From Erpobdella octoculata (lineage: Eukaryota; Annelida; Clitellata; Hirudinida; Erpobdellidae): a stretch of DNA of 64,000 nt. The stretch's first letter is position 1. Each line of letters begins with the position of its first letter. This document shows positions 28,759 through 40,129 of this stretch, one piece after another. Location: contig OZ022240.1 of assembly GCA_963978895.1 (NCBI GenBank), positions 16,330,717 through 16,394,716 of the forward strand, read 5' to 3'. The translations under genes were made by a program, and so were the position numbers. Under the pieces are notes generated by a model. It ran no database searches, was not told the origin of the DNA, and worked only from the letters and a program-made list of their open reading frames with translations.

Positions 28759-28894
28759 GGCTTAAGTGCGGTAGCGAGCTTCATTCCTATTGGCTTAAGT
28801 GCGGTAGCGAGCTTCAATCTAATTGGCTGTTGGTCTCGACGACCCGCTTTGTCTCGTCTATAAAAGGCCGAACGGACGTACATTGAGTTCATTT
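28759..28894 (+). promoter_or_regulatory. Pol II promoter, copy 16
   Basis: Consensus form; TATA at 28859-28866. Confidence 0.75.
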
Positions 28895-28958
28895 CTCCTC
28901 AGCCTTCATACGGTTCGGATCATTCTTAGCTGCTCTCTGATTAAAAATAATCGAAAAC

Positions 28959-29789
28959 ATGGCCAGTCACTTAGACGTCGATAAGTTGACAACGATGATG
29001 AGATTCATGAACATGGAACCTCGTGATCGTTTCGATGACGATTTTGTAAACAATTTGTGTGTCTTTCTCAAGGAATTTGATTTAGGTAAAGATAATAAAT
29101 GTTGTTATCCTGAAGACTTTAACGAGGCCTTGTTGGACCTCGAAAAAACTCTACAGGAAACGCCGAACTCAGTTTCGACTGATCCATTGGAAACGATGAG
29201 CATCCAAGCGAAACCTTCGGAAGAAGTCGCTGTTAACGGCGAATATTTCGAAGCTAGTAGCCGAGAAAAACCTAAAGAAAATGAAAAAACACAATTTGGA
29301 TTTGTTTCGAGATATAAAATTGATCGAAGAAACAAACAAATGCGTCCGGCTAATTGCCTTGACGATATTGAAACAGTAGGTAGACGCTCACTTGGAAAGT
29401 ATAAAATTGATCGAAGAGTCGATCGGGTTAATCATGCCGTTAGAAATCAGTCACGTAACGTTTACGATTACTCTGGGCTTCGTAGAGAACGGTTTGGCAA
29501 ATACGGAAACTCGTGTCAAACGTCTTATGGTCATTGCGGATACGTGGAAATGAATTTTAGACGATACTGTGACACAACTATTGTTTACCACAACGTTCGT
29601 CCAAGTCGCTACTTTGGAAACGTTAAAATCGACCGCAGGCGAACGTCAGTCAAACATGAAGAATCAGCCGCAGACCTTGCCGACAACGAATACCGTCGTA
29701 GGCTGAACGTCTTACGATCAGACAGAAAAATAGAAATAAACGAGAAGCGTTATGCGATGTTCAATCGACAGCGCGACTTTTCCAACTAA
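28959..29789 (+). CDS. Hypothetical KIDRR protein, copy 16
   Basis: Protein identical to copy 1. Short 3' form; last gene of higher-order repeat I. Confidence 0.85.
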   Translation: MASHLDVDKLTTMMRFMNMEPRDRFDDDFVNNLCVFLKEFDLGKDNKCCYPEDFNEALLDLEKTLQETPNSVSTDPLETMSIQAKPSEEVAVNGEYFEASSREKPKENEKTQFGFVSRYKIDRRNKQMRPANCLDDIETVGRRSLGKYKIDRRVDRVNHAVRNQSRNVYDYSGLRRERFGKYGNSCQTSYGHCGYVEMNFRRYCDTTIVYHNVRPSRYFGNVKIDRRRTSVKHEESAADLADNEYRRRLNVLRSDRKIEINEKRYAMFNRQRDFSN

Positions 29790-29963
29790 AATCCAATTAA
29801 AACTAGTCCTAATTTTGGAAAAAAAAACAAAACAAGAAACGGAGTTTCTGTGCTAAAAAACCGTACAAGTACAATAAAATGTGCATCAATTTTTCAAACA
29901 AACGGTTTTAAACAAAATGCAATAATTATTCAGCAACAAAGGAACATAATCCAACACAATAGA

Positions 29964-30319
29964 GGCGCTGGTGGCAGAGCGGTAGAGCGTTCGCCTGTCG
30001 ATCGTCAGGTCGGCAGTTCGAGCCTCACCGGCGTCACCAGCGTAACTCCCTTAAGCAAGGTGTTCACTCGCATTGCTAAAGGGGTAAGCGCCTAAAAATT
30101 GTAGAGGCGCTGGTGGCAGAGCGGTAGAGCGTTCGTCTGTCGATCGTTAGGCCGGCAGTTCGAACCTCACCGGCGTCACCAGCGTAACTCCCTTAAGCAA
30201 GGAGTTCACTCGCATTGCTGAAGGGGTAGGCGCCTAAAGAGGCGCTGGTGGCAGAGCGTTAGAGCGTTCGCCTGTCGATCGTTAGGTCGGCAGTTCGAAC
30301 CTCACCGGCGTCACCAGCG
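29964..30319 (+). ncRNA. tRNA-like trio A-B-C, copy 16
   Basis: A 29964-30042, B 30106-30184, C 30241-30319, with T4 at 30380. Consensus elements. Confidence 0.6.
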
Positions 30320-30661
30320 TAACTCCCTTAAGCAAGGAGTTCACTCGCATTGCTAAAAAAAGTTCTAACTCCGCCTTGCTTTTGCAAGCCAGTCCCAAGC
30401 CTGGAGAAAGGAGGAGGGGAAAGTTAAAAAGATCAAATTAAGATCCACGACAGGAAGTACTTAGGTGTTTCCAACATACAGCCATTTTAGTCTTAAAACA
30501 CCTGGTGTAAAGGACTATAAACTATTACAATAAAAATGACGCTTTCTCGCAAAACTTGTCTTGGAAAAGGCGTGTGCTAAATCTCAGTGAAAAAAAACAA
30601 TAAAAATTCAAGACTTTCACCTGATTCGATGCTGCCATGTGACACGTTAACTACGTAATTA

Positions 30662-30797
30662 GGCTTAAGTGCGGTAGCGAGCTTCATTCCTATTGGCTTA
30701 AGTGCGGTAGCGAGCTTCAATCTAATTGGCTGTTGGTCTCGACGACCCGCTTTGTCTCGTCTATAAAAGGCCGAACGGACGTACATTGAGTTCATTT
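30662..30797 (+). promoter_or_regulatory. Pol II promoter, copy 17
   Basis: TATA at 30762-30769. G-to-C marker at 30636. Confidence 0.75.
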
Positions 30798-30861
30798 CTC
30801 CTCAGCCTTCATACGGTTCGGATCATTCTTAGCTGCTCTCTGATTAAAAATAATCGAAAAC

Positions 30862-31692
30862 ATGGCCAGTCACTTAGACGTCGATAAGTTGACAACGATG
30901 ATGAGATTCATGAACATGGAACCTCGTGATCGTTTCGATGACGATTTTGTAAACAATTTGTGTGTCTTTCTCAAGGAATTTGATTTAGGTAAAGATAATA
31001 AATGTTGTTATCCTGAAGACTTTAACGAGGCCTTGTTGGACCTCGAAAAAACTCTACAGGAAACGCCGAACTCAGTTTCGACTGATCCATTGGAAACGAT
31101 GAGCATCCAAGCGAAACCTTCGGAAGAAGTCGCTGTTAACGGCGAATATTTCGAAGCTAGTAGCCGAGAAAAACCTAAAGAAAATGAAAAAACACAATTT
31201 GGATTTGTTTCGAGATATAAAATTGATCGAAGAAACAAACAAATGCGTCCGGCTAATTGCCTTGACGATATTGAAACAGTAGGTAGACGCTCACTTGGAA
31301 AGTATAAAATTGATCGAAGAGTCGATCGGGTTAATCATGCCGTTAGAAATCAGTCACGTAACGTTTACGATTACTCTGGGCTTCGTAGAGAACGGTTTGG
31401 CAAATACGGAAACTCGTGTCAAACGTCTTATGGTCATTGCGGATACGTGGAAATGAATTTTAGACGATACTGTGACACAACTATTGTTTACCACAACGTT
31501 CGTCCAAGTCGCTACTTTGGAAACGTTAAAATCGACCGCAGGCGAACGTCAGTCAAACATGAAGAATCAGCCGCAGACCTTGCCGACAACGAATACCGTC
31601 GTAGGCTGAACGTCTTACGATCAGACAGAAAAATAGAAATAAACGAGAAGCGTTATGCGATGTTCAATCGACAGCGCGACTTTTCCAACTAA
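30862..31692 (+). CDS. Hypothetical KIDRR protein, copy 17
   Basis: Protein identical to copy 1. Short 3' form; counterpart of copy 12 in higher-order repeat II. Confidence 0.85.
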   Translation: MASHLDVDKLTTMMRFMNMEPRDRFDDDFVNNLCVFLKEFDLGKDNKCCYPEDFNEALLDLEKTLQETPNSVSTDPLETMSIQAKPSEEVAVNGEYFEASSREKPKENEKTQFGFVSRYKIDRRNKQMRPANCLDDIETVGRRSLGKYKIDRRVDRVNHAVRNQSRNVYDYSGLRRERFGKYGNSCQTSYGHCGYVEMNFRRYCDTTIVYHNVRPSRYFGNVKIDRRRTSVKHEESAADLADNEYRRRLNVLRSDRKIEINEKRYAMFNRQRDFSN

Positions 31693-31866
31693 AATCCAAT
31701 TAAAACTAGTCCTAATTTTGGAAAAAAAAACAAAACAAGAAACGGAGTTTCTGTGCTAAAAAACCGTACAAGTACAATAAAATGTGCATCAATTTTTCAA
31801 ACAAACGGTTTTAAACAAAATGCAATAATTATTCAGCAACAAAGGAACATAATCCAACACAATAGA

Positions 31867-32222
31867 GGCGCTGGTGGCAGAGCGGTAGAGCGTTCGCCTG
31901 TCGATCGTCAGGTCGGCAGTTCGAGCCTCACCGGCGTCACCAGCGTAACTCCCTTAAGCAAGGTGTTCACTCGCATTGCTAAAGGGGTAAGCGCCTAAAA
32001 ATTGTAGAGGCGCTGGTGGCAGAGCGGTAGAGCGTTCGTCTGTCGATCGTTAGGCCGGTAGTTCGAACCTCACCGGCGTCACCAGCGTAACTCCCTTAAG
32101 CAAGGAGTTCACTCGCATTGCTGAAGGGGTAGGCGCCTAAAGAGGCGCTGGTGGCAGAGCGTTAGAGCGTTCGCCTGTCGATCGTTAGGTCGGCAGTTCG
32201 AACCTCACCGGCGTCACCAGCG
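31867..32222 (+). ncRNA. tRNA-like trio A-B-C, copy 17
   Basis: A 31867-31945, B 32009-32087, C 32144-32222, with T4 at 32283. B carries the C-to-T marker at 32059, as in the trios of copies 12 and 29. Confidence 0.6.
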
Positions 32223-32418
32223 TAACTCCCTTAAGCAAGGAGTTCACTCGCATTGCTAAAAAAAGTTCTAACTCCGCCTTGCTTTTGCAAGCCAGTCCCA
32301 AGCCTGGAGAAAGGAGGAGGGGAAAGTTAAAAAGATCAAATTAAGATCCACGACAGGAAGTACTTAGGTGTTTCCAACATACAGCCATTTTAGTCTTAAA
32401 ACACCTGGTGTAAAGGAC

Positions 32419-32452
32419 TATAAACTATTACAATAATACATTGAGTTCATTT
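32419..32452 (+). promoter_or_regulatory. Deleted promoter of copy 18 with re-formed TATA-initiator pair
   Basis: Same 248-bp deletion and same junction as before copy 13: TATAAA at 32419-32424, initiator A 30 bp downstream. The identical breakpoints show a single origin. Confidence 0.6.
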
Positions 32453-32516
32453 CTCCTCAGCCTTCATACGGTTCGGATCATTCTTAGCTGCTCTCTGATT
32501 AAAAATAATCGAAAAC

Positions 32517-33347
32517 ATGGCCAGTCACTTAGACGTCGATAAGTTGACAACGATGATGAGATTCATGAACATGGAACCTCGTGATCGTTTCGATGACGAT
32601 TTTGTAAACAATTTGTGTGTCTTTCTCAAGGAATTTGATTTAGGTAAAGATAATAAATGTTGTTATCCTGAAGACTTTAACGAGGCCTTGTTGGACCTCG
32701 AAAAAACTCTACAGGAAACGCCGAACTCAGTTTCGACTGATCCATTGGAAACGATGAGCATCCAAGCGAAACCTTCGGAAGAAGTCGCTGTTAACGGCGA
32801 ATATTTCGAAGCTAGTAGCCGAGAAAAACCTAAAGAAAATGAAAAAACACAATTTGGATTTGTTTCGAGATATAAAATTGATCGAAGAAACAAACAAATG
32901 CGTCCGGCTAATTGCCTTGACGATATTGAAACAGTAGGTAGACGCTCACTTGGAAAGTATAAAATTGATCGAAGAGTCGATCGGGTTAATCATGCCGTTA
33001 GAAATCAGTCACGTAACGTTTACGATTACTCTGGGCTTCGTAGAGAACGGTTTGGCAAATACGGAAACTCGTGTCAAACGTCTTATGGTCATTGCGGATA
33101 CGTGGAAATGAATTTTAGACGATACTGTGACACAACTATTGTTTACCACAACGTTCGTCCAAGTCGCTACTTTGGAAACGTTAAAATCGACCGCAGGCGA
33201 ACGTCAGTCAAACATGAAGAATCAGCCGCAGACCTTGCCGACAACGAATACCGTCGTAGGCTGAACGTCTTACGATCAGACAGAAAAATAGAAATAAACG
33301 AGAAGCGTTATGCGATGTTCAATCGACAGCGCGACTTTTCCAACTAA
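32517..33347 (+). CDS. Hypothetical KIDRR protein, copy 18 (upstream promoter deleted)
   Basis: Protein identical to copy 1. Second of the three promoter-deleted copies; counterpart of copy 13. Confidence 0.8.
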   Translation: MASHLDVDKLTTMMRFMNMEPRDRFDDDFVNNLCVFLKEFDLGKDNKCCYPEDFNEALLDLEKTLQETPNSVSTDPLETMSIQAKPSEEVAVNGEYFEASSREKPKENEKTQFGFVSRYKIDRRNKQMRPANCLDDIETVGRRSLGKYKIDRRVDRVNHAVRNQSRNVYDYSGLRRERFGKYGNSCQTSYGHCGYVEMNFRRYCDTTIVYHNVRPSRYFGNVKIDRRRTSVKHEESAADLADNEYRRRLNVLRSDRKIEINEKRYAMFNRQRDFSN

Positions 33348-33521
33348 AATCCAATTAAAACTAGTCCTAATTTTGGAAAAAAAAACAAAACAAGAAACGG
33401 AGTTTCTGTGCTAAAAAACCGTACAAGTACAATAAAATGTGCATCAATTTTTCAAACAAACGGTTTTAAACAAAATGCAATAATTATTCAGCAACAAAGG
33501 AACATAATCCAACACAATAGA

Positions 33522-33877
33522 GGCGCTGGTGGCAGAGCGGTAGAGCGTTCGCCTGTCGATCGTCAGGTCGGCAGTTCGAGCCTCACCGGCGTCACCAGCG
33601 TAACTCCCTTAAGCAAGGTGTTCACTCGCATTGCTAAAGGGGTAAGCGCCTAAAAATTGTAGAGGCGCTGGTGGCAGAGCGGTAGAGCGTTCGTCTGTCG
33701 ATCGTTAGGCCGGCAGTTCGAACCTCACCGGCGTCACCAGCGTAACTCCCTTAAGCAAGGAGTTCACTCGCATTGCTGAAGGGGTAGGCGCCTAAAGAGG
33801 CGCTGGTGGCAGAGCGTTAGAGCGTTCGCCTGTCGATCGTTAGGTCGGCAGTTCGAACCTCACCGGCGTCACCAGCG
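33522..33877 (+). ncRNA. tRNA-like trio A-B-C, copy 18
   Basis: A 33522-33600, B 33664-33742, C 33799-33877, with T4 at 33938. Consensus elements. Confidence 0.6.
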
Positions 33878-34219
33878 TAACTCCCTTAAGCAAGGAGTTC
33901 ACTCGCATTGCTAAAAAAAGTTCTAACTCCGCCTTGCTTTTGCAAGCCAGTCCCAAGCCTGGAGAAAGGAGGAGGGGAAAGTTAAAAAGATCAAATTAAG
34001 ATCCACGACAGGAAGTACTTAGGTGTTTCCAACATACAGCCATTTTAGTCTTAAAACACCTGGTGTAAAGGACTATAAACTATTACAATAAAAATGACGC
34101 TTTCTCGCAAAACTTGTCTTGGAAAAGGCGTGTGCTAAATCTCAGTGAAAAAAAACAATAAAAATTCAAGACTTTCACCTGATTCGATGCTGCGATGTGA
34201 CACGTTAACTACGTAATTA

Positions 34220-34355
34220 GGCTTAAGTGCGGTAGCGAGCTTCATTCCTATTGGCTTAAGTGCGGTAGCGAGCTTCAATCTAATTGGCTGTTGGTCTCGA
34301 CGACCCGCTTTGTCTCGTCTATAAAAGGCCGAACGGACGTACATTGAGTTCATTT
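34220..34355 (+). promoter_or_regulatory. Pol II promoter, copy 19
   Basis: Consensus form; TATA at 34320-34327. Confidence 0.75.
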
Positions 34356-34419
34356 CTCCTCAGCCTTCATACGGTTCGGATCATTCTTAGCTGCTCTCTG
34401 ATTAAAAATAATCGAAAAC

Positions 34420-35250
34420 ATGGCCAGTCACTTAGACGTCGATAAGTTGACAACGATGATGAGATTCATGAACATGGAACCTCGTGATCGTTTCGATGAC
34501 GATTTTGTAAACAATTTGTGTGTCTTTCTCAAGGAATTTGATTTAGGTAAAGATAATAAATGTTGTTATCCTGAAGACTTTAACGAGGCCTTGTTGGACC
34601 TCGAAAAAACTCTACAGGAAACGCCGAACTCAGTTTCGACTGATCCATTGGAAACGATGAGCATCCAAGCGAAACCTTCGGAAGAAGTCGCTGTTAACGG
34701 CGAATATTTCGAAGCTAGTAGCCGAGAAAAACCTAAAGAAAATGAAAAAACACAATTTGGATTTGTTTCGAGATATAAAATTGATCGAAGAAACAAACAA
34801 ATGCGTCCGGCTAATTGCCTTGACGATATTGAAACAGTAGGTAGACGCTCACTTGGAAAGTATAAAATTGATCGAAGAGTCGATCGGGTTAATCATGCCG
34901 TTAGAAATCAGTCACGTAACGTTTACGATTACTCTGGGCTTCGTAGAGAACGGTTTGGCAAATACGGAAACTCGTGTCAAACGTCTTATGGTCATTGCGG
35001 ATACGTGGAAATGAATTTTAGACGATACTGTGACACAACTATTGTTTACCACAACGTTCGTCCAAGTCGCTACTTTGGAAACGTTAAAATCGACCGCAGG
35101 CGAACGTCAGTCAAACATGAAGAATCAGCCGCAGACCTTGCCGACAACGAATACCGTCGTAGGCTGAACGTCTTACGATCAGACAGAAAAATAGAAATAA
35201 ACGAGAAGCGTTATGCGATGTTCAATCGACAGCGCGACTTTTCCAACTAA
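34420..35250 (+). CDS. Hypothetical KIDRR protein, copy 19
   Basis: Protein identical to copy 1. Short 3' form; counterpart of copy 14. Confidence 0.85.
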   Translation: MASHLDVDKLTTMMRFMNMEPRDRFDDDFVNNLCVFLKEFDLGKDNKCCYPEDFNEALLDLEKTLQETPNSVSTDPLETMSIQAKPSEEVAVNGEYFEASSREKPKENEKTQFGFVSRYKIDRRNKQMRPANCLDDIETVGRRSLGKYKIDRRVDRVNHAVRNQSRNVYDYSGLRRERFGKYGNSCQTSYGHCGYVEMNFRRYCDTTIVYHNVRPSRYFGNVKIDRRRTSVKHEESAADLADNEYRRRLNVLRSDRKIEINEKRYAMFNRQRDFSN

Positions 35251-35424
35251 AATCCAATTAAAACTAGTCCTAATTTTGGAAAAAAAAACAAAACAAGAAA
35301 CGGAGTTTCTGTGCTAAAAAACCGTACAAGTACAATAAAATGTGCATCAATTTTTCAAACAAACGGTTTTAAACAAAATGCAATAATTATTCAGCAACAA
35401 AGGAACATAATCCAACACAATAGA

Positions 35425-35780
35425 GGCGCTGGTGGCAGAGCGGTAGAGCGTTCGCCTGTCGATCGTCAGGTCGGCAGTTCGAGCCTCACCGGCGTCACCA
35501 GCGTAACTCCCTTAAGCAAGGTGTTCACTCGCATTGCTAAAGGGGTAAGCGCCTAAAAATTGTAGAGGCGCTGGTGGCAGAGCGGTAGAGCGTTCGTCTG
35601 TCGATCGTTAGGCCGGCAGTTCGAACCTCACCGGCGTCACCAGCGTAACTCCCTTAAGCAAGGAGTTCACTCGCATTGCTGAAGGGGTAGGCGCCTAAAG
35701 AGGCGCTGGTGGCAGAGCGTTAGAGCGTTCGCCTGTCGATCGTTAGGTCGGCAGTTCGAACCTCACCGGCGTCACCAGCG
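35425..35780 (+). ncRNA. tRNA-like trio A-B-C, copy 19
   Basis: A 35425-35503, B 35567-35645, C 35702-35780, with T4 at 35841. Consensus elements. Confidence 0.6.
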
Positions 35781-36122
35781 TAACTCCCTTAAGCAAGGAG
35801 TTCACTCGCATTGCTAAAAAAAGTTCTAACTCCGCCTTGCTTTTGCAAGCCAGTCCCAAGCCTGGAGAAAGGAGGAGGGGAAAGTTAAAAAGATCAAATT
35901 AAGATCCACGACAGGAAGTACTTAGGTGTTTCCAACATACAGCCATTTTAGTCTTAAAACACCTGGTGTAAAGGACTATAAACTATTACAATAAAAATGA
36001 CGCTTTCTCGCAAAACTTGTCTTGGAAAAGGCGTGTGCTAAATCTCAGTGAAAAAAAACAATAAAAATTCAAGACTTTCACCTGATTCGATGCTGCCATG
36101 TGACACGTTAACTACGTAATTA

Positions 36123-36258
36123 GGCTTAAGTGCGGTAGCGAGCTTCATTCCTATTGGCTTAAGTGCGGTAGCGAGCTTCAATCTAATTGGCTGTTGGTCT
36201 CGACGACCCGCTTTGTCTCGTCTATAAAAGGCCGAACGGACGTACATTGAGTTCATTT
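36123..36258 (+). promoter_or_regulatory. Pol II promoter, copy 20
   Basis: TATA at 36223-36230. G-to-C marker at 36097. Confidence 0.75.
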
Positions 36259-36322
36259 CTCCTCAGCCTTCATACGGTTCGGATCATTCTTAGCTGCTCT
36301 CTGATTAAAAATAATCGAAAAC

Positions 36323-37153
36323 ATGGCCAGTCACTTAGACGTCGATAAGTTGACAACGATGATGAGATTCATGAACATGGAACCTCGTGATCGTTTCGAT
36401 GACGATTTTGTAAACAATTTGTGTGTCTTTCTCAAGGAATTTGATTTAGGTAAAGATAATAAATGTTGTTATCCTGAAGACTTTAACGAGGCCTTGTTGG
36501 ACCTCGAAAAAACTCTACAGGAAACGCCGAACTCAGTTTCGACTGATCCATTGGAAACGATGAGCATCCAAGCGAAACCTTCGGAAGAAGTCGCTGTTAA
36601 CGGCGAATATTTCGAAGCTAGTAGCCGAGAAAAACCTAAAGAAAATGAAAAAACACAATTTGGATTTGTTTCGAGATATAAAATTGATCGAAGAAACAAA
36701 CAAATGCGTCCGGCTAATTGCCTTGACGATATTGAAACAGTAGGTAGACGCTCACTTGGAAAGTATAAAATTGATCGAAGAGTCGATCGGGTTAATCATG
36801 CCGTTAGAAATCAGTCACGTAACGTTTACGATTACTCTGGGCTTCGTAGAGAACGGTTTGGCAAATACGGAAACTCGTGTCAAACGTCTTATGGTCATTG
36901 CGGATACGTGGAAATGAATTTTAGACGATACTGTGACACAACTATTGTTTACCACAACGTTCGTCCAAGTCGCTACTTTGGAAACGTTAAAATCGACCGC
37001 AGGCGAACGTCAGTCAAACATGAAGAATCAGCCGCAGACCTTGCCGACAACGAATACCGTCGTAGGCTGAACGTCTTACGATCAGACAGAAAAATAGAAA
37101 TAAACGAGAAGCGTTATGCGATGTTCAATCGACAGCGCGACTTTTCCAACTAA
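36323..37153 (+). CDS. Hypothetical KIDRR protein, copy 20
   Basis: Protein identical to copy 1. Short 3' form; counterpart of copy 15. Confidence 0.85.
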   Translation: MASHLDVDKLTTMMRFMNMEPRDRFDDDFVNNLCVFLKEFDLGKDNKCCYPEDFNEALLDLEKTLQETPNSVSTDPLETMSIQAKPSEEVAVNGEYFEASSREKPKENEKTQFGFVSRYKIDRRNKQMRPANCLDDIETVGRRSLGKYKIDRRVDRVNHAVRNQSRNVYDYSGLRRERFGKYGNSCQTSYGHCGYVEMNFRRYCDTTIVYHNVRPSRYFGNVKIDRRRTSVKHEESAADLADNEYRRRLNVLRSDRKIEINEKRYAMFNRQRDFSN

Positions 37154-37327
37154 AATCCAATTAAAACTAGTCCTAATTTTGGAAAAAAAAACAAAACAAG
37201 AAACGGAGTTTCTGTGCTAAAAAACCGTACAAGTACAATAAAATGTGCATCAATTTTTCAAACAAACGGTTTTAAACAAAATGCAATAATTATTCAGCAA
37301 CAAAGGAACATAATCCAACACAATAGA

Positions 37328-37683
37328 GGCGCTGGTGGCAGAGCGGTAGAGCGTTCGCCTGTCGATCGTCAGGTCGGCAGTTCGAGCCTCACCGGCGTCA
37401 CCAGCGTAACTCCCTTAAGCAAGGTGTTCACTCGCATTGCTAAAGGGGTAAGCGCCTAAAAATTGTAGAGGCGCTGGTGGCAGAGCGGTAGAGCGTTCGT
37501 CTGTCGATCGTTAGGCCGGCAGTTCGAACCTCACCGGCGTCACCAGCGTAACTCCCTTAAGCAAGGAGTTCACTCGCATTGCTGAAGGGGTAGGCGCCTA
37601 AAGAGGCGCTGGTGGCAGAGCGTTAGAGCGTTCGCCTGTCGATCGTTAGGTCGGCAGTTCGAACCTCACCGGCGTCACCAGCG
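37328..37683 (+). ncRNA. tRNA-like trio A-B-C, copy 20
   Basis: A 37328-37406, B 37470-37548, C 37605-37683, with T4 at 37744. Consensus elements. Confidence 0.6.
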
Positions 37684-38025
37684 TAACTCCCTTAAGCAAG
37701 GAGTTCACTCGCATTGCTAAAAAAAGTTCTAACTCCGCCTTGCTTTTGCAAGCCAGTCCCAAGCCTGGAGAAAGGAGGAGGGGAAAGTTAAAAAGATCAA
37801 ATTAAGATCCACGACAGGAAGTACTTAGGTGTTTCCAACATACAGCCATTTTAGTCTTAAAACACCTGGTGTAAAGGACTATAAACTATTACAATAAAAA
37901 TGACGCTTTCTCGCAAAACTTGTCTTGGAAAAGGCGTGTGCTAAATCTCAGTGAAAAAAAACAATAAAAATTCAAGACTTTCACCTGATTCGATGCTGCG
38001 ATGTGACACGTTAACTACGTAATTA

Positions 38026-38161
38026 GGCTTAAGTGCGGTAGCGAGCTTCATTCCTATTGGCTTAAGTGCGGTAGCGAGCTTCAATCTAATTGGCTGTTGG
38101 TCTCGACGACCCGCTTTGTCTCGTCTATAAAAGGCCGAACGGACGTACATTGAGTTCATTT
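38026..38161 (+). promoter_or_regulatory. Pol II promoter, copy 21
   Basis: Consensus form; TATA at 38126-38133. Confidence 0.75.
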
Positions 38162-38225
38162 CTCCTCAGCCTTCATACGGTTCGGATCATTCTTAGCTGC
38201 TCTCTGATTAAAAATAATCGAAAAC

Positions 38226-39056
38226 ATGGCCAGTCACTTAGACGTCGATAAGTTGACAACGATGATGAGATTCATGAACATGGAACCTCGTGATCGTTTC
38301 GATGACGATTTTGTAAACAATTTGTGTGTCTTTCTCAAGGAATTTGATTTAGGTAAAGATAATAAATGTTGTTATCCTGAAGACTTTAACGAGGCCTTGT
38401 TGGACCTCGAAAAAACTCTACAGGAAACGCCGAACTCAGTTTCGACTGATCCATTGGAAACGATGAGCATCCAAGCGAAACCTTCGGAAGAAGTCGCTGT
38501 TAACGGCGAATATTTCGAAGCTAGTAGCCGAGAAAAACCTAAAGAAAATGAAAAAACACAATTTGGATTTGTTTCGAGATATAAAATTGATCGAAGAAAC
38601 AAACAAATGCGTCCGGCTAATTGCCTTGACGATATTGAAACAGTAGGTAGACGCTCACTTGGAAAGTATAAAATTGATCGAAGAGTCGATCGGGTTAATC
38701 ATGCCGTTAGAAATCAGTCACGTAACGTTTACGATTACTCTGGGCTTCGTAGAGAACGGTTTGGCAAATACGGAAACTCGTGTCAAACGTCTTATGGTCA
38801 TTGCGGATACGTGGAAATGAATTTTAGACGATACTGTGACACAACTATTGTTTACCACAACGTTCGTCCAAGTCGCTACTTTGGAAACGTTAAAATCGAC
38901 CGCAGGCGAACGTCAGTCAAACATGAAGAATCAGCCGCAGACCTTGCCGACAACGAATACCGTCGTAGGCTGAACGTCTTACGATCAGACAGAAAAATAG
39001 AAATAAACGAGAAGCGTTATGCGATGTTCAATCGACAGCGCGACTTTTCCAACTAA
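38226..39056 (+). CDS. Hypothetical KIDRR protein, copy 21
   Basis: Protein identical to copy 1. Short 3' form with an A tract of 10, the only difference I see from its counterpart, copy 16. Confidence 0.85.
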   Translation: MASHLDVDKLTTMMRFMNMEPRDRFDDDFVNNLCVFLKEFDLGKDNKCCYPEDFNEALLDLEKTLQETPNSVSTDPLETMSIQAKPSEEVAVNGEYFEASSREKPKENEKTQFGFVSRYKIDRRNKQMRPANCLDDIETVGRRSLGKYKIDRRVDRVNHAVRNQSRNVYDYSGLRRERFGKYGNSCQTSYGHCGYVEMNFRRYCDTTIVYHNVRPSRYFGNVKIDRRRTSVKHEESAADLADNEYRRRLNVLRSDRKIEINEKRYAMFNRQRDFSN

Positions 39057-39231
39057 AATCCAATTAAAACTAGTCCTAATTTTGGAAAAAAAAAACAAAA
39101 CAAGAAACGGAGTTTCTGTGCTAAAAAACCGTACAAGTACAATAAAATGTGCATCAATTTTTCAAACAAACGGTTTTAAACAAAATGCAATAATTATTCA
39201 GCAACAAAGGAACATAATCCAACACAATAGA

Positions 39232-39587
39232 GGCGCTGGTGGCAGAGCGGTAGAGCGTTCGCCTGTCGATCGTCAGGTCGGCAGTTCGAGCCTCACCGGC
39301 GTCACCAGCGTAACTCCCTTAAGCAAGGTGTTCACTCGCATTGCTAAAGGGGTAAGCGCCTAAAAATTGTAGAGGCGCTGGTGGCAGAGCGGTAGAGCGT
39401 TCGTCTGTCGATCGTTAGGCCGGCAGTTCGAACCTCACCGGCGTCACCAGCGTAACTCCCTTAAGCAAGGAGTTCACTCGCATTGCTGAAGGGGTAGGCG
39501 CCTAAAGAGGCGCTGGTGGCAGAGCGTTAGAGCGTTCGCCTGTCGATCGTTAGGTCGGCAGTTCGAACCTCACCGGCGTCACCAGCG
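39232..39587 (+). ncRNA. tRNA-like trio A-B-C, copy 21
   Basis: A 39232-39310, B 39374-39452, C 39509-39587, with T4 at 39648. Consensus elements. Confidence 0.6.
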
Positions 39588-39929
39588 TAACTCCCTTAAG
39601 CAAGGAGTTCACTCGCATTGCTAAAAAAAGTTCTAACTCCGCCTTGCTTTTGCAAGCCAGTCCCAAGCCTGGAGAAAGGAGGAGGGGAAAGTTAAAAAGA
39701 TCAAATTAAGATCCACGACAGGAAGTACTTAGGTGTTTCCAACATACAGCCATTTTAGTCTTAAAACACCTGGTGTAAAGGACTATAAACTATTACAATA
39801 AAAATGACGCTTTCTCGCAAAACTTGTCTTGGAAAAGGCGTGTGCTAAATCTCAGTGAAAAAAAACAATAAAAATTCAAGACTTTCACCTGATTCGATGC
39901 TGCCATGTGACACGTTAACTACGTAATTA

Positions 39930-40065
39930 GGCTTAAGTGCGGTAGCGAGCTTCATTCCTATTGGCTTAAGTGCGGTAGCGAGCTTCAATCTAATTGGCTG
40001 TTGGTCTCGACGACCCGCTTTGTCTCGTCTATAAAAGGCCGAACGGACGTACATTGAGTTCATTT
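39930..40065 (+). promoter_or_regulatory. Pol II promoter, copy 22
   Basis: TATA at 40030-40037. G-to-C marker at 39904, the last in the window. Confidence 0.75.
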
Positions 40066-40129
40066 CTCCTCAGCCTTCATACGGTTCGGATCATTCTTAG
40101 CTGCTCTCTGATTAAAAATAATCGAAAAC

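Larger units (their letters stand above)
21595..30861 (+). repeat. Five-cassette higher-order repeat, copy I (9267 bp)
   Basis: Counted from start codon to start codon, copies 12-16. The ordered marker series is: element-B C-to-T (22792), 248-bp promoter deletion before copy 13, consensus before 14, G-to-C (26830) before 15, consensus before 16, G-to-C (30636) before 17. The same series repeats in the next 9268 bp. Confidence 0.85.
30862..40129 (+). repeat. Five-cassette higher-order repeat, copy II (9268 bp)
   Basis: Copies 17-21, repeating the marker order of 21595-30861: element-B C-to-T (32059), promoter deletion before copy 18, then consensus, C marker (36097), consensus, C marker (39904). 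The one-base length difference is an extra A in the tract after copy 21. Confidence 0.85.
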
